Assembly (NCBI GenBank): GCA_026400835.1
Contig: JAPLOA010000076.1
Span: 186,001-250,000, forward strand
Direction of reading: 5' to 3'
Length of the DNA stretch: 64,000 nt
Origin: Planctomycetales bacterium
GTDB lineage: Bacteria > Planctomycetota > Planctomycetia > Planctomycetales > Planctomycetaceae
The position numbers and the translations under genes were made by a program. The notes under the pieces were generated by a model. The model was not told where the DNA came from, did not search any database, and was given only the letters and a program-made list of their open reading frames with translations. Each line of letters opens with the position of its first letter. Position 1 is the first letter of the stretch. This document shows positions 19,595 to 29,287 of this stretch, one piece after another.

Positions 19595-20647
19595 CTACGG
19601 ATCAGATGGCAAACCTGCAGGACGCCTGCTTTTCCAGATCATGCCGTCATAGGTGTAGTGCAGGAAGGCCACGATCACATTGACCAGCAACCACATTTCA
19701 GGAACATCACGATCCATCAGCAATGAGCCGCTGCCGATTACAATCGCATACGTCAACAGCGTGAGTCCCCAGCGCGGGGCGATCCATTGCAGTAGGACAT
19801 TTCGCTCCCCGGATGAATCCGCTCTACGCTGCATGTGCCAGCCAATGATCGCAAGGTATTCGCTGGCATGGAACCACGCAGAGGCGGTGGCCAGAGACAG
19901 CACAATGTCGGGACGATGAGTATGTACGGCCCAGAGCAGGCTGACGTACAGACTCAGAAGACTTATCAAATAAAGACTGCGACCACTTAGGCCCTGATTG
20001 AGTGACTGGAGTTCCCGTAACACAAGCCAGCCGGGAGCAATAAGACTTATCCAGTCTGCGCGGCTCAACCACACATCTATTGCACCAGGGGCCGCGGCGG
20101 CTGACGCCGTGCGGAAAATGACGTACAACAGAAAACTGCGAAAGAGCCACTTTTCCAGTTTGTCCGATGATGAATTCGAATCGGACCCGAGGCGGCTGTA
20201 GATCCGATAGATTCCATGATGCTGAGCGGCGAAGTGCCATGCATTCCACAAATAGTCGAAGGCCAGCAGACACGTGAGTGTTCCCGTGGTCATTCGAATG
20301 CCAAGGCAGGACACCACAATGACGGCTGCTACAGCAATGAAAGCCTGTTTTCGCTGCTGAAAGCGTTCCTGATCCAGCAGAACGATCAGCAACGTGGACC
20401 AGCGATGAGGAGTCGTAATAAAGTACAACTGCCAGAACTGGATGCCCGATCGACCCTCGAACCCCGGGGTAGACTGCAACAGCAGCAGCAACGGCCAGAA
20501 AATGTTGGCAATAAAGAACGCATCACAGGCTCGGCTAAGAATCCATTGTCTGGTTTCCGCACGAGTTCCCGCGATGCGATCTGATGCGTCTGTCTTTCGC
20601 GATGCCGAAGTCGATTGATCGAAAGGCAATGGTTCAGCGTGAGCCAT
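19595..20647 (-). CDS. Polytopic membrane protein of unknown function
   Basis: A 350-residue protein with about eight hydrophobic segments. Two histidine-rich stretches stand out: WHFAAQHHGIYRIY around residues 135-150, and WFHASEYLAIIGWHMQRR near 255-272. Such clusters can bind metal, as in membrane-bound di-iron enzymes, but the spacing does not match a desaturase motif that I can name. The start codon overlaps the stop of the upstream lipoprotein gene in a TGATG arrangement, which points to translational coupling and a joint function. Product function unknown. Confidence 0.65.
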   Translation of the reverse strand: MAHAEPLPFDQSTSASRKTDASDRIAGTRAETRQWILSRACDAFFIANIFWPLLLLLQSTPGFEGRSGIQFWQLYFITTPHRWSTLLIVLLDQERFQQRKQAFIAVAAVIVVSCLGIRMTTGTLTCLLAFDYLWNAWHFAAQHHGIYRIYSRLGSDSNSSSDKLEKWLFRSFLLYVIFRTASAAAAPGAIDVWLSRADWISLIAPGWLVLRELQSLNQGLSGRSLYLISLLSLYVSLLWAVHTHRPDIVLSLATASAWFHASEYLAIIGWHMQRRADSSGERNVLLQWIAPRWGLTLLTYAIVIGSGSLLMDRDVPEMWLLVNVIVAFLHYTYDGMIWKSRRPAGLPSDP

Positions 20648-21153
20648 CAGGCACCCGGTACAAAGCTGCCTGGCACGTTGCGTTCCAGATTAATCGTCAG
20701 CTCATTCAACTCGCGGGCTTCGATTTTGACCTCAACCGGGGACGAGACCGGATCAGAATAGATTGTTGGAATGATATCGGCTGAGGTCACGGTTTGCACA
20801 GCCTTCACAGCTGCTTTTCCAGGCGCATCGCTGTCGCCACCATAATCCGGCTCCTGCGAAGTTGACTGATTGATAATCACGCGAAAACTTCCCGGCATGG
20901 CACCATCGCCATCTTCGTAAGTTGTCAGCACAAATGTTCCATCAGCGTTTATGATTCCGCCGGCATTTTTTCCGTTCTGCGAGACCACAGGGACCAGAGA
21001 AATTGCGCCTCCTCCGGTCATCGGCTTGCCATTGAACTTGACGATCCCCCGAGCAGGAAAGACCTCAACGTTTTCACTACCTCCACAGCCAGCAATGATC
21101 GCTGTAAGCGTCATCATAAATGCAGGCCACAGGATGTTCTTTATTGTCTTCAT
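20647..21153 (-). CDS. Small planctomycete lipoprotein (transthyretin-like fold)
   Basis: A 168-residue exported protein. The signal ends in the lipobox IIAGCGG, predicting N-terminal lipidation. The mature part has the pattern PARGIVKFNGKPMTGG...DGTFVLTTYEDGDGAMPGSFRV, which is typical of small planctomycete lipoproteins with a carboxypeptidase-regulatory/transthyretin-like beta-sandwich. These genes regularly follow DUF1559 genes, as here (66 bases downstream of one). The role of the pair is not known. The stop codon overlaps the start of the next gene. Confidence 0.85.
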   Translation of the reverse strand: MKTIKNILWPAFMMTLTAIIAGCGGSENVEVFPARGIVKFNGKPMTGGGAISLVPVVSQNGKNAGGIINADGTFVLTTYEDGDGAMPGSFRVIINQSTSQEPDYGGDSDAPGKAAVKAVQTVTSADIIPTIYSDPVSSPVEVKIEARELNELTINLERNVPGSFVPGA

Positions 21154-21219
21154 AACTCAATTCCTTCATCAACCGATCCCGCCCGCATGTCGACTCAACA
21201 TACGGGGCAATCGAGTCGC

Positions 21220-22215
21220 CTATAACTCGCCGTTAGTTTCCCCACCGCCACGTGTGCCAATGGCCTGCCACAGCAGCAGGTCGACGTTCTCTGAGAAAAA
21301 GCGGACCGAGCCGTCAGCAAGCGCACCCTGAACACCACCGATGTGGTAGCTGCGAGCGGCCGAATACATCTCTGTATATGGCGAACCAATCTGCACACAC
21401 GGCATCCCCTGGGCGGGAAAGTTGCGACATCCCCAGACTCCGTCCGGTGTAGTGCTGTTCGGGCCTGTCCGAGTGCTGAAAATATTGGCCCCCATCACAC
21501 CATACGACCACGTGCCCCGAGTGTCCTGAAGAGAAGGACCGGTCGCGCTGGTCAGGCGAAACTTTAGTTCGCTGATGGCGATCGTGTTTGATGTTCCATC
21601 CGTCATGTCTCGCATGCTGAAACGGGAATTGTTTCCACAGACTCCGCCAACTGTTGGATTGTCAGTGTGGACTCGACCATAGCCCGCTTTACCATAGCTG
21701 GCGGCATAGTTGCCGCGAGCCAGATGTTCCATACCCGTGCCGTTTGCAAGACGCTCTTCGGTTGTTGGATGGGACGGACAGGACATCGCCGGAAGAGGAT
21801 CCGCTCCAATGGTCACGCCCTGTACTGTGTAGGCTCCGTTACCAAACCAGTCGACGACTTCTGGTCTTTCAGCCACAATTTTCGCATAAGACTGATACTG
21901 TGCGGTCTGTTCAAAGAACGGCAACAGAAAGCAAATCCATGGACCACCAATGCCGGGTGTTCCCGCTCCGTTTCGGCCGTTGGGATCATCCCCCACTGGA
22001 TTCACGGTACCCGGCGGAAAAACACTGTGCGTGTCATGATAGTTGTGCAGAGCCAGAGCCAGTTGTTTCAGGTTGTTCTTGCACTGAGTTCTGCGAGCCG
22101 CTTCACGTGCCTGCTGCACTGCTGGCAACAGCAATGCAATCAGAATTGCGATGATGGCGATGACCACCAACAGTTCAATGAGTGTAAAACCCTGCTTTGA
22201 CTTGATTCGTTTCAT
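21220..22215 (-). CDS. DUF1559 protein with type IV pilin-like N-terminus
   Basis: 331 residues from the ATG at 22215, which has GGAG about 10 bases upstream; an earlier in-frame start at 22245 is less likely. The N-terminus is a class III (prepilin) signal: basic residues, then GFTLIELLVV and a hydrophobic helix, cleaved after the Gly by a prepilin peptidase. The AVQQAREAARRTQCKNNLKQLALALHNYHD stretch and the C-terminal DGSVRFFS motif define DUF1559 (SBP_bac_10-like), a family hugely expanded in planctomycetes. The proteins are thought to form pseudopili or surface fibres, but this is not proven. It heads the leftward envelope cluster. Confidence 0.93.
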   Translation of the reverse strand: MKRIKSKQGFTLIELLVVIAIIAILIALLLPAVQQAREAARRTQCKNNLKQLALALHNYHDTHSVFPPGTVNPVGDDPNGRNGAGTPGIGGPWICFLLPFFEQTAQYQSYAKIVAERPEVVDWFGNGAYTVQGVTIGADPLPAMSCPSHPTTEERLANGTGMEHLARGNYAASYGKAGYGRVHTDNPTVGGVCGNNSRFSMRDMTDGTSNTIAISELKFRLTSATGPSLQDTRGTWSYGVMGANIFSTRTGPNSTTPDGVWGCRNFPAQGMPCVQIGSPYTEMYSAARSYHIGGVQGALADGSVRFFSENVDLLLWQAIGTRGGGETNGEL

Positions 22216-22751
22216 ACGGCCTGTCTCCTTCGAATGGAAATGCAATTCGGTGGACTCAAAAGAAGCAACTCCTGGGGCGCAAACTCATGTTCGACGCGTG
22301 CCGTTAAGTTTGCGTGAAGCGATAACCATTTTCTGAATTTTCAGTTTCTCAAGCCTTATGGTGGCCTGAGCAACCGGCCATAGACCATTTATCCTTTCAC
22401 AGTGCGTCGACGAGGTGATTGACACAGAGTCCCCACAAGGTCATCAGGACTGTTGGCCTACTCAGATAATTCACAATAAAGCCCGCAACTTGTGTACTCT
22501 TGACCACAAGTCAGTACCACGGTTGATCTGTGCTCCGGACACTGAATAATGTTGCGGCTGAATTCTTTCATCAGTGGTTCTCACCTGCAGCAATGTCGTG
22601 TCATCAATACGTGGCGAATCAGAAGTTTTTTTTGGTCTCGGCCTTCCTCATGAATTCTTGACAATCATTGAGTTTGATTCACAGCGGTCACACAGGAAGA
22701 GTCAGGTGTCTGTTTTTCAGTTCTGTCGTTTCTCGCTATGGAGATCGGACC
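22216..22751. other. Intergenic region between divergent genes
   Basis: About 535 bases with no supported gene. It must hold the promoters of the leftward DUF1559 cluster and the rightward propeller gene. I looked for clear -35/-10 or -24/-12 pairs and found none convincing. It is visibly more AT-rich near 22480-22680 than the flanking genes. Confidence 0.5.
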
Positions 22752-25700
22752 ATGAAGACATCCAACCACGGCGGTTTGTTTCGATCTCGAAGCAATGAAG
22801 TTTTTCGCGGCGCCATTGCAGGCATCATCGTGCTGATGACGGGTTCGTCTCTGTGGGCCGACTGGCCGATGTACCGCAATGATGCGGCTCGCAGCGGCTA
22901 CACGACTCAGTCACTTGAAGGACCACTGCAGCAAGGCTGGATCTATCGCGCGCCGCATGCTCCGCACTCCGCGTGGCCCCGTTCAGATCGACAAACTTTC
23001 GACCGTGCGATTCAACCTGTGATCGCTGGCGGGATCGTCTATTTCGGAGACACCGTGACTGGAGTGATCAACGCTCTGGATCTGAAAACGGGAACTCTCA
23101 AATGGCGTTTCTTCACTGAAGGCCCCATTCGTTTTGCTCCTGTGGTGTTTGAAGATCGGCTGTTCGTGATCAGTGATGACGGCTGCCTGTATGCTCTTAA
23201 TCTGTCCAGTGGTCAGTTGCTCTGGAAACATCAGGGCGGCCCCGATCACAGTCGTCGCCTCGGCAACGAACGCATGATCTCCCGCTGGCCGGCGCGAGGT
23301 GGAGCGGTCGTTGTCGAAAACATCGTCTACTACGGCGCGGGAATCTGGCCTTCGGATGGAATCTTCCTGCATGCTCTGGACGCTCGCAGCGGCGAACCAA
23401 TCTGGGTGAATGATAACTCCGGCAGCATTTACATGCCGCAACCTCACGGCGGCGCGAATGCCGAAAGTGGTGTGGCCGCGCAGGGGTATCTGGTTGCAAC
23501 AAACACCAGCCAGGTGGGAAAATCCGGAAAGAATGAAGGGCGTGCATGGTTGCTGGTTCCTACAGGCCGTGCGGTGCCAGCGGCTTTTGACCGTGCGACC
23601 GGACAGTTCCAATACTTCAATCTTCAGAAGTACGGCCATAAGGGCAGCTCAAGCGTTGTGGCGAGCGATCGCTACTTTCTGAACAGCGGCATGGCGTTTG
23701 ATACGGTCACTGGCGAGTCACTTGAAACCATCGGAGCCGGCGCAGTGGTGTCAACTGCGAATGGCGTCGTCAAGCACTCGGGTAACGCATTGGAAGGTTC
23801 TCGCTGGGAGATCGTGGAGAAAAAAGACCGCAAAGGAGTTTCTTACCAAGCTCCAGCTCTTGCTTCATTGTGGAGCGTAAACGATGTGCCTGTTCCTCAG
23901 GAATTGATTATGGCCAATACCACGGCTGTAATTGGCGGGGAGAAAAAAGTTCTCGCGGTCGACAGCGAAAAGCAGTCGATCACATGGCAAACAGATGTCG
24001 ACGGCACGGCGATGGGACTTGCCGTGAGCGATGGATGTTTACTGGTCTCCACAAACGCAGGAACTCTCTACTGCTTTCAGCCGACAACTCCTGCGTTGAC
24101 TGCTGCTGATGCCTCTGAAAAAGAAAACACGCGGGTATCAACGAATGCCGACTCACCGATTCCAGTTGTTGACGCGCAACTAACGGCTGCTGCGGAGCAG
24201 ATTCTCACTCGGTCAAATATGCGAGCGGGTTACTGCCTGGACCTGGGTTGCGGCGACGGTCAGTTGGCGATGGCACTGGCTCAGCAAAGTGACCTGCAGA
24301 TTATCGCGATCGAAAGTGATCCTCAGTTGCTTCAGCAGGCGCGTGAACGATTACTGGCGGCCAATTTGCTGGGTTCACGGGTCACAGTGCTGGCGACTAC
24401 GGATCTGGCCGACACCAGCTTGCCGAATTACTTTGCGAACCTGATTGTTTCGCAGAAGGCTCTAAAGGACGGCGTCGAAAGCCTGCCATTAGGCGAACTG
24501 GAGCGGCTGCTGCGTCCTTACGGTGGCGTCTGGGTTCTTGGTGCTCCCGACGCATTGATACGCCATGAACGAGGCCCGCTCGTTGGTGCTGGCCAGTGGA
24601 CTCATCAGTATTCAACGGCAGGAAATTCTACATGTTCAACCGACGAACTGGTGAAAGGTCCGCTGGGTCTGCTCTGGTTCCGCGACATTGAACTTGAGAT
24701 GCCTCAGCGTCACGGGCGAGGCCCAGGGCCTCTGTTTTATGACGGTCGTTTGTATTCGATGGGGTTGAACGAACTCGCCTGCGTGGATGCATACAACGGC
24801 CGACTCTTATGGAAGTATCCCCTGCCTGGAATTCTAAAGGCGTACGACGGCGATGAGCTGATGGGCACTGCGGGAACTCACAGCAATTACTGCATCGCCG
24901 ATACTGGCTTGTACGTGCGACGTGAATCGCGCTGCCTGCGAATTGATCGCATCACCGGCCAACTGATTGAAGAATTCAAAGCTCCACTGCAGCCCGACGG
25001 TCAGCCCGGAACATGGGGATTCATCGCGTGTCAGAACGGGATTCTGATTGGCACGCTGGCTGACCCGGAACATGTCGTGACATTCCGCTATGTGAATCGG
25101 GGTGGAGACATGAAGTCTCTGCTGACTGAGTCCAAAACGCTGTTTGCGATGGATGCAACATCCGGCGAAACGCTCTGGCGATTCGATGCCGATGCGTCCC
25201 TTCGTCACAACGCCATCGCCTTCGACGGGGACGGCGTCTACTTCATCGACCGCCCGGTCGCTCGATTCGATCTGGTTAAAAATGCAAAGCCGGATTACCA
25301 CCCGACGGGCTCTATCGTGGCCCTCGACGCAAGCACCGGAAAGCAACGCTGGAAGAGTGTTAAGGAAATCGACGGAACACTGCTCGCGCTAAGTGAAAAG
25401 CATCCGGTTCTTCTGATGGGATCTCAGCCGACAAGTTTCGCACTGGCTTCCGAACCAGGCAACAGTGTGGCGGTCTTCGATCTGAAAACGGGCGAACAGC
25501 TCTGGAGAAAGTCCGCCACGTACAGGTCGCGACCGATGATCAATGATCGTACGATTTATGCGCAGGGCGGCGCATGGGATCTGCTGACAGGAGAAGAGCA
25601 GCCTTTCAGCTTCAGCCGTTCTTACGGCTGCGGTGTTTTGGCGGGATCGAAGCACACCATGGTCTTTCGATCTGCGACGCTTGGCTATTTTGACTTTAAA

Positions 25701-26660
25701 CATCAGGAGAAGACGGACAACTTTGGGGGCATTCGTCCGGGTTGCTGGATCAACGCCATTCCGGCCGGCGGCCTGGTGCTGGTTCCGGATGCGTCAGCGG
25801 GCTGCGTTTGCAGTTATCTGAATCAATCATGGTTTGCGCTTGAGCCGGATGGTCTGCGTCCCCCTGCGATTTCGCCCAAGGGCGGAGCGTTTCGAGAGCC
25901 CGTCGAAGTGACTCTGACTCCTGATGAACCCGGACAAACGGTGCGTTACACAATGGATGGCACCACTCCAAACGCCGCGTCGCCGGAAGTCCACGGGGCG
26001 ATTCGAGTGGATGCGAATATCTCTCTGAAGGCGAGAACCTTCGACGCGAATAATCGGCCAGGTCGGATGGTGGAGACCGATTTTGTGATCGATCCCGCTA
26101 TCCTTCCGATTGAAGACGCTCACTGGCGCGTCTGGGACATCAGTGGTGAAGGGGTCTCGTCATCTCCAGGTCGCTGGTCGGCCAAAGATGGCACGATTTC
26201 CCAGTTGTCCAATATCTTTCTGGGCAGCGCGACTGAAGCAAGTTCCGAATTGGAGCGTTACGGAACGCTGCGAATCTATCAGGACGCCATGGCGTTTACT
26301 GATGGTCACATGGAACTGGAAATGCGATCTGATGATGACGATTCTTTTGGCATAGTCTTTCGCTGCCGGGATGAGAAACAACATTATCTTTTCAGCAGCG
26401 ATCGACAGCGAAACTTCAGTATTCTGGCCGTCAAGAACGGTGCCGAATACCGAGTTCTTGCGACTTCCGATCGAGCTTACCAACCGGGCAAATGGCATCG
26501 GCTGAAGATCACAATGGATGGTGCGAACCTGCAGATCGATCTTGATGAGCAACGTCTTCTGGAAGCCAGCGACACAACTTTTTCCGCAGGCACCATCGGC
26601 CTGCACAGTTGGGGATCTGACAAGGTGCAGTTCCGCAACATCCGACTGAAGGCACGATGA
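22752..26660 (+). CDS. Giant PQQ-propeller protein with embedded methyltransferase domain
   Basis: 1302 residues from the ATG at 22752 (signal helix to about residue 38; the frame is open from 22668). Order: first PQQ-type propeller (about 40-450); a class I SAM-methyltransferase-like Rossmann domain (about 465-625) whose motif I is intact, LDLGCGDGQ with D497-G503, followed by acidic motif II (IAIESDPQ); a second propeller (about 640-1060); a chitobiase/hexosaminidase C-terminal-like module (VRYTMDGTTPN, about 1085); and a concanavalin/DUF1080-like domain at the end. The export signal makes a SAM-dependent reaction in the periplasm puzzling, since SAM is cytosolic. The next gene overlaps the stop by ATGA. 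A paralogue lies at 29288-33184. Overall function unknown. Confidence 0.85.
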   Translation: MKTSNHGGLFRSRSNEVFRGAIAGIIVLMTGSSLWADWPMYRNDAARSGYTTQSLEGPLQQGWIYRAPHAPHSAWPRSDRQTFDRAIQPVIAGGIVYFGDTVTGVINALDLKTGTLKWRFFTEGPIRFAPVVFEDRLFVISDDGCLYALNLSSGQLLWKHQGGPDHSRRLGNERMISRWPARGGAVVVENIVYYGAGIWPSDGIFLHALDARSGEPIWVNDNSGSIYMPQPHGGANAESGVAAQGYLVATNTSQVGKSGKNEGRAWLLVPTGRAVPAAFDRATGQFQYFNLQKYGHKGSSSVVASDRYFLNSGMAFDTVTGESLETIGAGAVVSTANGVVKHSGNALEGSRWEIVEKKDRKGVSYQAPALASLWSVNDVPVPQELIMANTTAVIGGEKKVLAVDSEKQSITWQTDVDGTAMGLAVSDGCLLVSTNAGTLYCFQPTTPALTAADASEKENTRVSTNADSPIPVVDAQLTAAAEQILTRSNMRAGYCLDLGCGDGQLAMALAQQSDLQIIAIESDPQLLQQARERLLAANLLGSRVTVLATTDLADTSLPNYFANLIVSQKALKDGVESLPLGELERLLRPYGGVWVLGAPDALIRHERGPLVGAGQWTHQYSTAGNSTCSTDELVKGPLGLLWFRDIELEMPQRHGRGPGPLFYDGRLYSMGLNELACVDAYNGRLLWKYPLPGILKAYDGDELMGTAGTHSNYCIADTGLYVRRESRCLRIDRITGQLIEEFKAPLQPDGQPGTWGFIACQNGILIGTLADPEHVVTFRYVNRGGDMKSLLTESKTLFAMDATSGETLWRFDADASLRHNAIAFDGDGVYFIDRPVARFDLVKNAKPDYHPTGSIVALDASTGKQRWKSVKEIDGTLLALSEKHPVLLMGSQPTSFALASEPGNSVAVFDLKTGEQLWRKSATYRSRPMINDRTIYAQGGAWDLLTGEEQPFSFSRSYGCGVLAGSKHTMVFRSATLGYFDFKHQEKTDNFGGIRPGCWINAIPAGGLVLVPDASAGCVCSYLNQSWFALEPDGLRPPAISPKGGAFREPVEVTLTPDEPGQTVRYTMDGTTPNAASPEVHGAIRVDANISLKARTFDANNRPGRMVETDFVIDPAILPIEDAHWRVWDISGEGVSSSPGRWSAKDGTISQLSNIFLGSATEASSELERYGTLRIYQDAMAFTDGHMELEMRSDDDDSFGIVFRCRDEKQHYLFSSDRQRNFSILAVKNGAEYRVLATSDRAYQPGKWHRLKITMDGANLQIDLDEQRLLEASDTTFSAGTIGLHSWGSDKVQFRNIRLKAR

Positions 26661-28408
26661 CCCGTCGAACGGAAAAGGCCATGAAACGATTCTGGTGGAT
26701 GATCACTGCGAGCTTTTTACTGGCGGTAAGTCCCGCGATTGAGCGACCAGCATTCGGGCAAGCAGCCGGAGTCACATCGGCTCACTTTGAAGATGTCAGC
26801 GAATCGACGGGCCTGAGCTTGCGACACCATTCACCCTTCAGCGAAGAACGTCATCTGCACCTCGCGATGGGGTCCGGCGTTGCATGGCTGGACATTGATC
26901 AGGACGGTTGGCCGGATCTCTGCTTCGGTCAGGGAACCGCGTGGCCGGAGTCCACTGCGCAGATCAACGAGAATTCGTCGCTCGATCGGATCTTCCGAAA
27001 TCAGCGAGGAAAGTTTACGGATGTGACTTTGGAAGCAGGCCTCCTCAATGCTCGTTATTCGATGGGGCTGGCAGCGGGAGATCTGGACAACGACGGTTTT
27101 GTGGATCTCATGATCTCGTGTTTTGGATCGCATCTGCTCTATCGCAACAACGGCGACGGTACCTTCGATGATGTCTCTTCGCAGTTAAACAGTGTCCCGT
27201 CGATTCTGTCGGCGAGTTGCACGTGGATTGATTGTGATCAGGATGGCCTGCTTGATCTCTACGTCACCAACTACGTGGAGATTGATCTCAATAACTACGC
27301 CGTCTGCACTCAGTCTCATCGAAATCGAACGGTCCCGATTCCATGTCCGCCTCGAAAGTATCCCTGGCCAGCCGACACACTCTACAGGAACATGGGAGAT
27401 GGCCGGTTTATGGATGTTTCTCAGTCCGCCGGACTGCACGATTGTGAGAAGTCGGCTGGCCTTGGAGTCGTGGCAGGAGATTTTAACGGCGACCAGATCA
27501 TCGACCTTTATGTGGCTAACGACACGACCGCCAATTTTCTTTTGATCAATGACGGACAGGGCCACTTTCAGGATCACGCGATTCTCGCAGGTGCTGCCTT
27601 CAACCGCCTCGGCGAGGGCGAAGCCGGCATGGGCGTTTCCAGCGGCGACGTCGATGGAGACGGACGGCTCGATCTGTTTGTGGGCAACTACTACGGCGAA
27701 TCAAACACTCTGTATCGCAGTGAAGCGCAGGGTGTTTTTCTGGATGTGACTGCCGAATACGGACTGGCCGCACCAAGCCGCACTCGGCTGACGTTTGGAA
27801 CTCTGCTGACCGACTTCAATAACGATACCTGGCTGGACGCCTTTGTTGCCAATGGACATCTGTCAGATCGGTTGAACGAACTTGGACTGAAGATTCCCTT
27901 CCGGCAACGATGCCAGCTTTTCATGAATGCCCGGGGAGCCCGATTTCGAGAAGCCTCTGCTGGAGCCGGTGCCTGGTTTCAGAAGGAGATCGTCGGACGC
28001 GGGTGTGCATCGGGTGATTTCAATCTGGATGGATTTTCGGACATTGTCGTTCAGGATCTCAATGGCCCGACGGCGCTGCTGCAGAACTCGGGGGACTCAC
28101 AGAATCAATCCATTTCGCTGCTCCTGAAAGGGCGCAGTGGAAATCGTGACGGCATCGGGGCACGAGTCGAAGTCGTGCTGCCGGATCAAATCCTTGTGCG
28201 GTGTCGTGAAGGCAGCTCCAGCTATCTATCGTGCAATGACGCGTCGTTGTTGATCGGTCTGGGAGAGATTTCACAGGCGGTGTCCTTTCGAATTCAATGG
28301 CCGAGCGGTGCTCTACAGACTGTTACCGGGGTGTCACCCGGAACGCGGATGATCATTGTCGAGGGCCACGACGCAAAATTGCTGCCAGTGATGCGAGTCG
28401 CACCATGA
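26657..28408 (+). CDS. CRTAC1/ASPIC-UnbV family protein with FG-GAP repeats
   Basis: 583 residues; the ATG overlaps the upstream stop (ATGA), with an alternative in-frame ATG at 26681 that gives a cleaner signal peptide (MKRFWWMITASFLLAV). The mature part has at least six calcium-binding FG-GAP/VCBS loops such as DLDNDGFVDLM, DCDQDGLLDLY, DVDGDGRLDLF and DFNNDTWLDAF, which form an integrin-type propeller. An ASPIC/UnbV domain (DGIGARVEVVLPDQ) closes the protein. It belongs with the flanking propeller and TPR genes, as in many planctomycete loci. Extracellular adhesion or ligand binding is a reasonable inference. Confidence 0.9.
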   Translation: MTRRTEKAMKRFWWMITASFLLAVSPAIERPAFGQAAGVTSAHFEDVSESTGLSLRHHSPFSEERHLHLAMGSGVAWLDIDQDGWPDLCFGQGTAWPESTAQINENSSLDRIFRNQRGKFTDVTLEAGLLNARYSMGLAAGDLDNDGFVDLMISCFGSHLLYRNNGDGTFDDVSSQLNSVPSILSASCTWIDCDQDGLLDLYVTNYVEIDLNNYAVCTQSHRNRTVPIPCPPRKYPWPADTLYRNMGDGRFMDVSQSAGLHDCEKSAGLGVVAGDFNGDQIIDLYVANDTTANFLLINDGQGHFQDHAILAGAAFNRLGEGEAGMGVSSGDVDGDGRLDLFVGNYYGESNTLYRSEAQGVFLDVTAEYGLAAPSRTRLTFGTLLTDFNNDTWLDAFVANGHLSDRLNELGLKIPFRQRCQLFMNARGARFREASAGAGAWFQKEIVGRGCASGDFNLDGFSDIVVQDLNGPTALLQNSGDSQNQSISLLLKGRSGNRDGIGARVEVVLPDQILVRCREGSSSYLSCNDASLLIGLGEISQAVSFRIQWPSGALQTVTGVSPGTRMIIVEGHDAKLLPVMRVAP

Positions 28409-29226
28409 CGCCGCCTGATCATCCCTCCGAAGATAAAACTCACGCCGTGTTCGTGCGGACGATTGTGGCCTGCCTGGTTCTGGTGATTCTGATCGCAATC
28501 GCCGGTGCTGTCGTTTGGCAAGTGTTCCAAAAGCCCTCAGCTCGAACCGTCTCCGGTCCAATAGAGCTGCGTGAACACATATGGGAGCTGTCCAGGGCGC
28601 GACGCGCGGCGGAGCGAGGCGATTTCGAAACGGCTCTTCAACATGCGGACAACGCGGCGGCGATGCTGCTGAAAACGACAGGCTTCTCCGGTGATTCGAA
28701 TCGAACGAGTCAATCAGACAGCATTGCAATTTGTCTGCTTCAATCAGAACTGCTGTTTCGTTTGCATCGCACCGATGAAATGCTGGATCCGCTGGAGACT
28801 GTTCTGCAACTGGCCCCCGATCATTTCGGAGCCCACGCCAATCTGGCTTTCGCGCTGCGGTTCTGCGGGATGCTGGATGAGGCGGATCAGCATGTGCAGT
28901 GGTGCCTTGAGCGACAACCGGACTTTCTTCCCGTTCGCCGCATTCAGGCGGAGATTATGCGAGATCGCGGTGATGCGGAGTCTGCTCTTCGGTCGGTTCG
29001 TGAACTTCTTCTTGCAGCGCCGCGCGATCTGGATTGTCAACTTCTGCAGGCCGAGCTATTGATGTATGGTCGTGAGTTCGAGCTGGCGTATCAGAATCTT
29101 CTGCCGCTGGACGCTCAGTTTCGCCGGGATCATCGTTTCGCCTCCACAATGGCTCAGCTATGCCGCGTCACCGATCGCAACGAGAAGGCCACTGAGTATG
29201 ACGCCGTTCTGAACGAAAGACGATGA
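28405..29226 (+). CDS. Membrane-anchored TPR protein
   Basis: 273 residues from the ATG at 28405, which overlaps the upstream stop as ATGA; a longer frame from 28297 is mostly inside the preceding gene. One transmembrane helix is near residues 17-38 (TIVACLVLVILIAIAGAVVW). The rest is helical TPR-like repeats, for example LLFRLHRTDEMLDPLETVLQLAPD followed by FGAHANLAFALRFCGMLDEAD. It is translationally coupled to the ASPIC/UnbV gene, so the products probably form one envelope-associated complex with the propeller protein. The direction of the soluble domain is likely periplasmic by analogy. Confidence 0.75.
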   Translation: MTPPDHPSEDKTHAVFVRTIVACLVLVILIAIAGAVVWQVFQKPSARTVSGPIELREHIWELSRARRAAERGDFETALQHADNAAAMLLKTTGFSGDSNRTSQSDSIAICLLQSELLFRLHRTDEMLDPLETVLQLAPDHFGAHANLAFALRFCGMLDEADQHVQWCLERQPDFLPVRRIQAEIMRDRGDAESALRSVRELLLAAPRDLDCQLLQAELLMYGREFELAYQNLLPLDAQFRRDHRFASTMAQLCRVTDRNEKATEYDAVLNERR

Positions 29227-29287
29227 TATTTCACTGAGGTGTGGGATCTTCGTAAACCGATCTGCCCAAATTAAACAACGCACTCCA

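Noticed and set aside
22216-22751. TTGACA-like boxes near 22420 and 22658 as promoters
   Set aside because: No matching -10 element at the right spacing in either case, so I do not call them.
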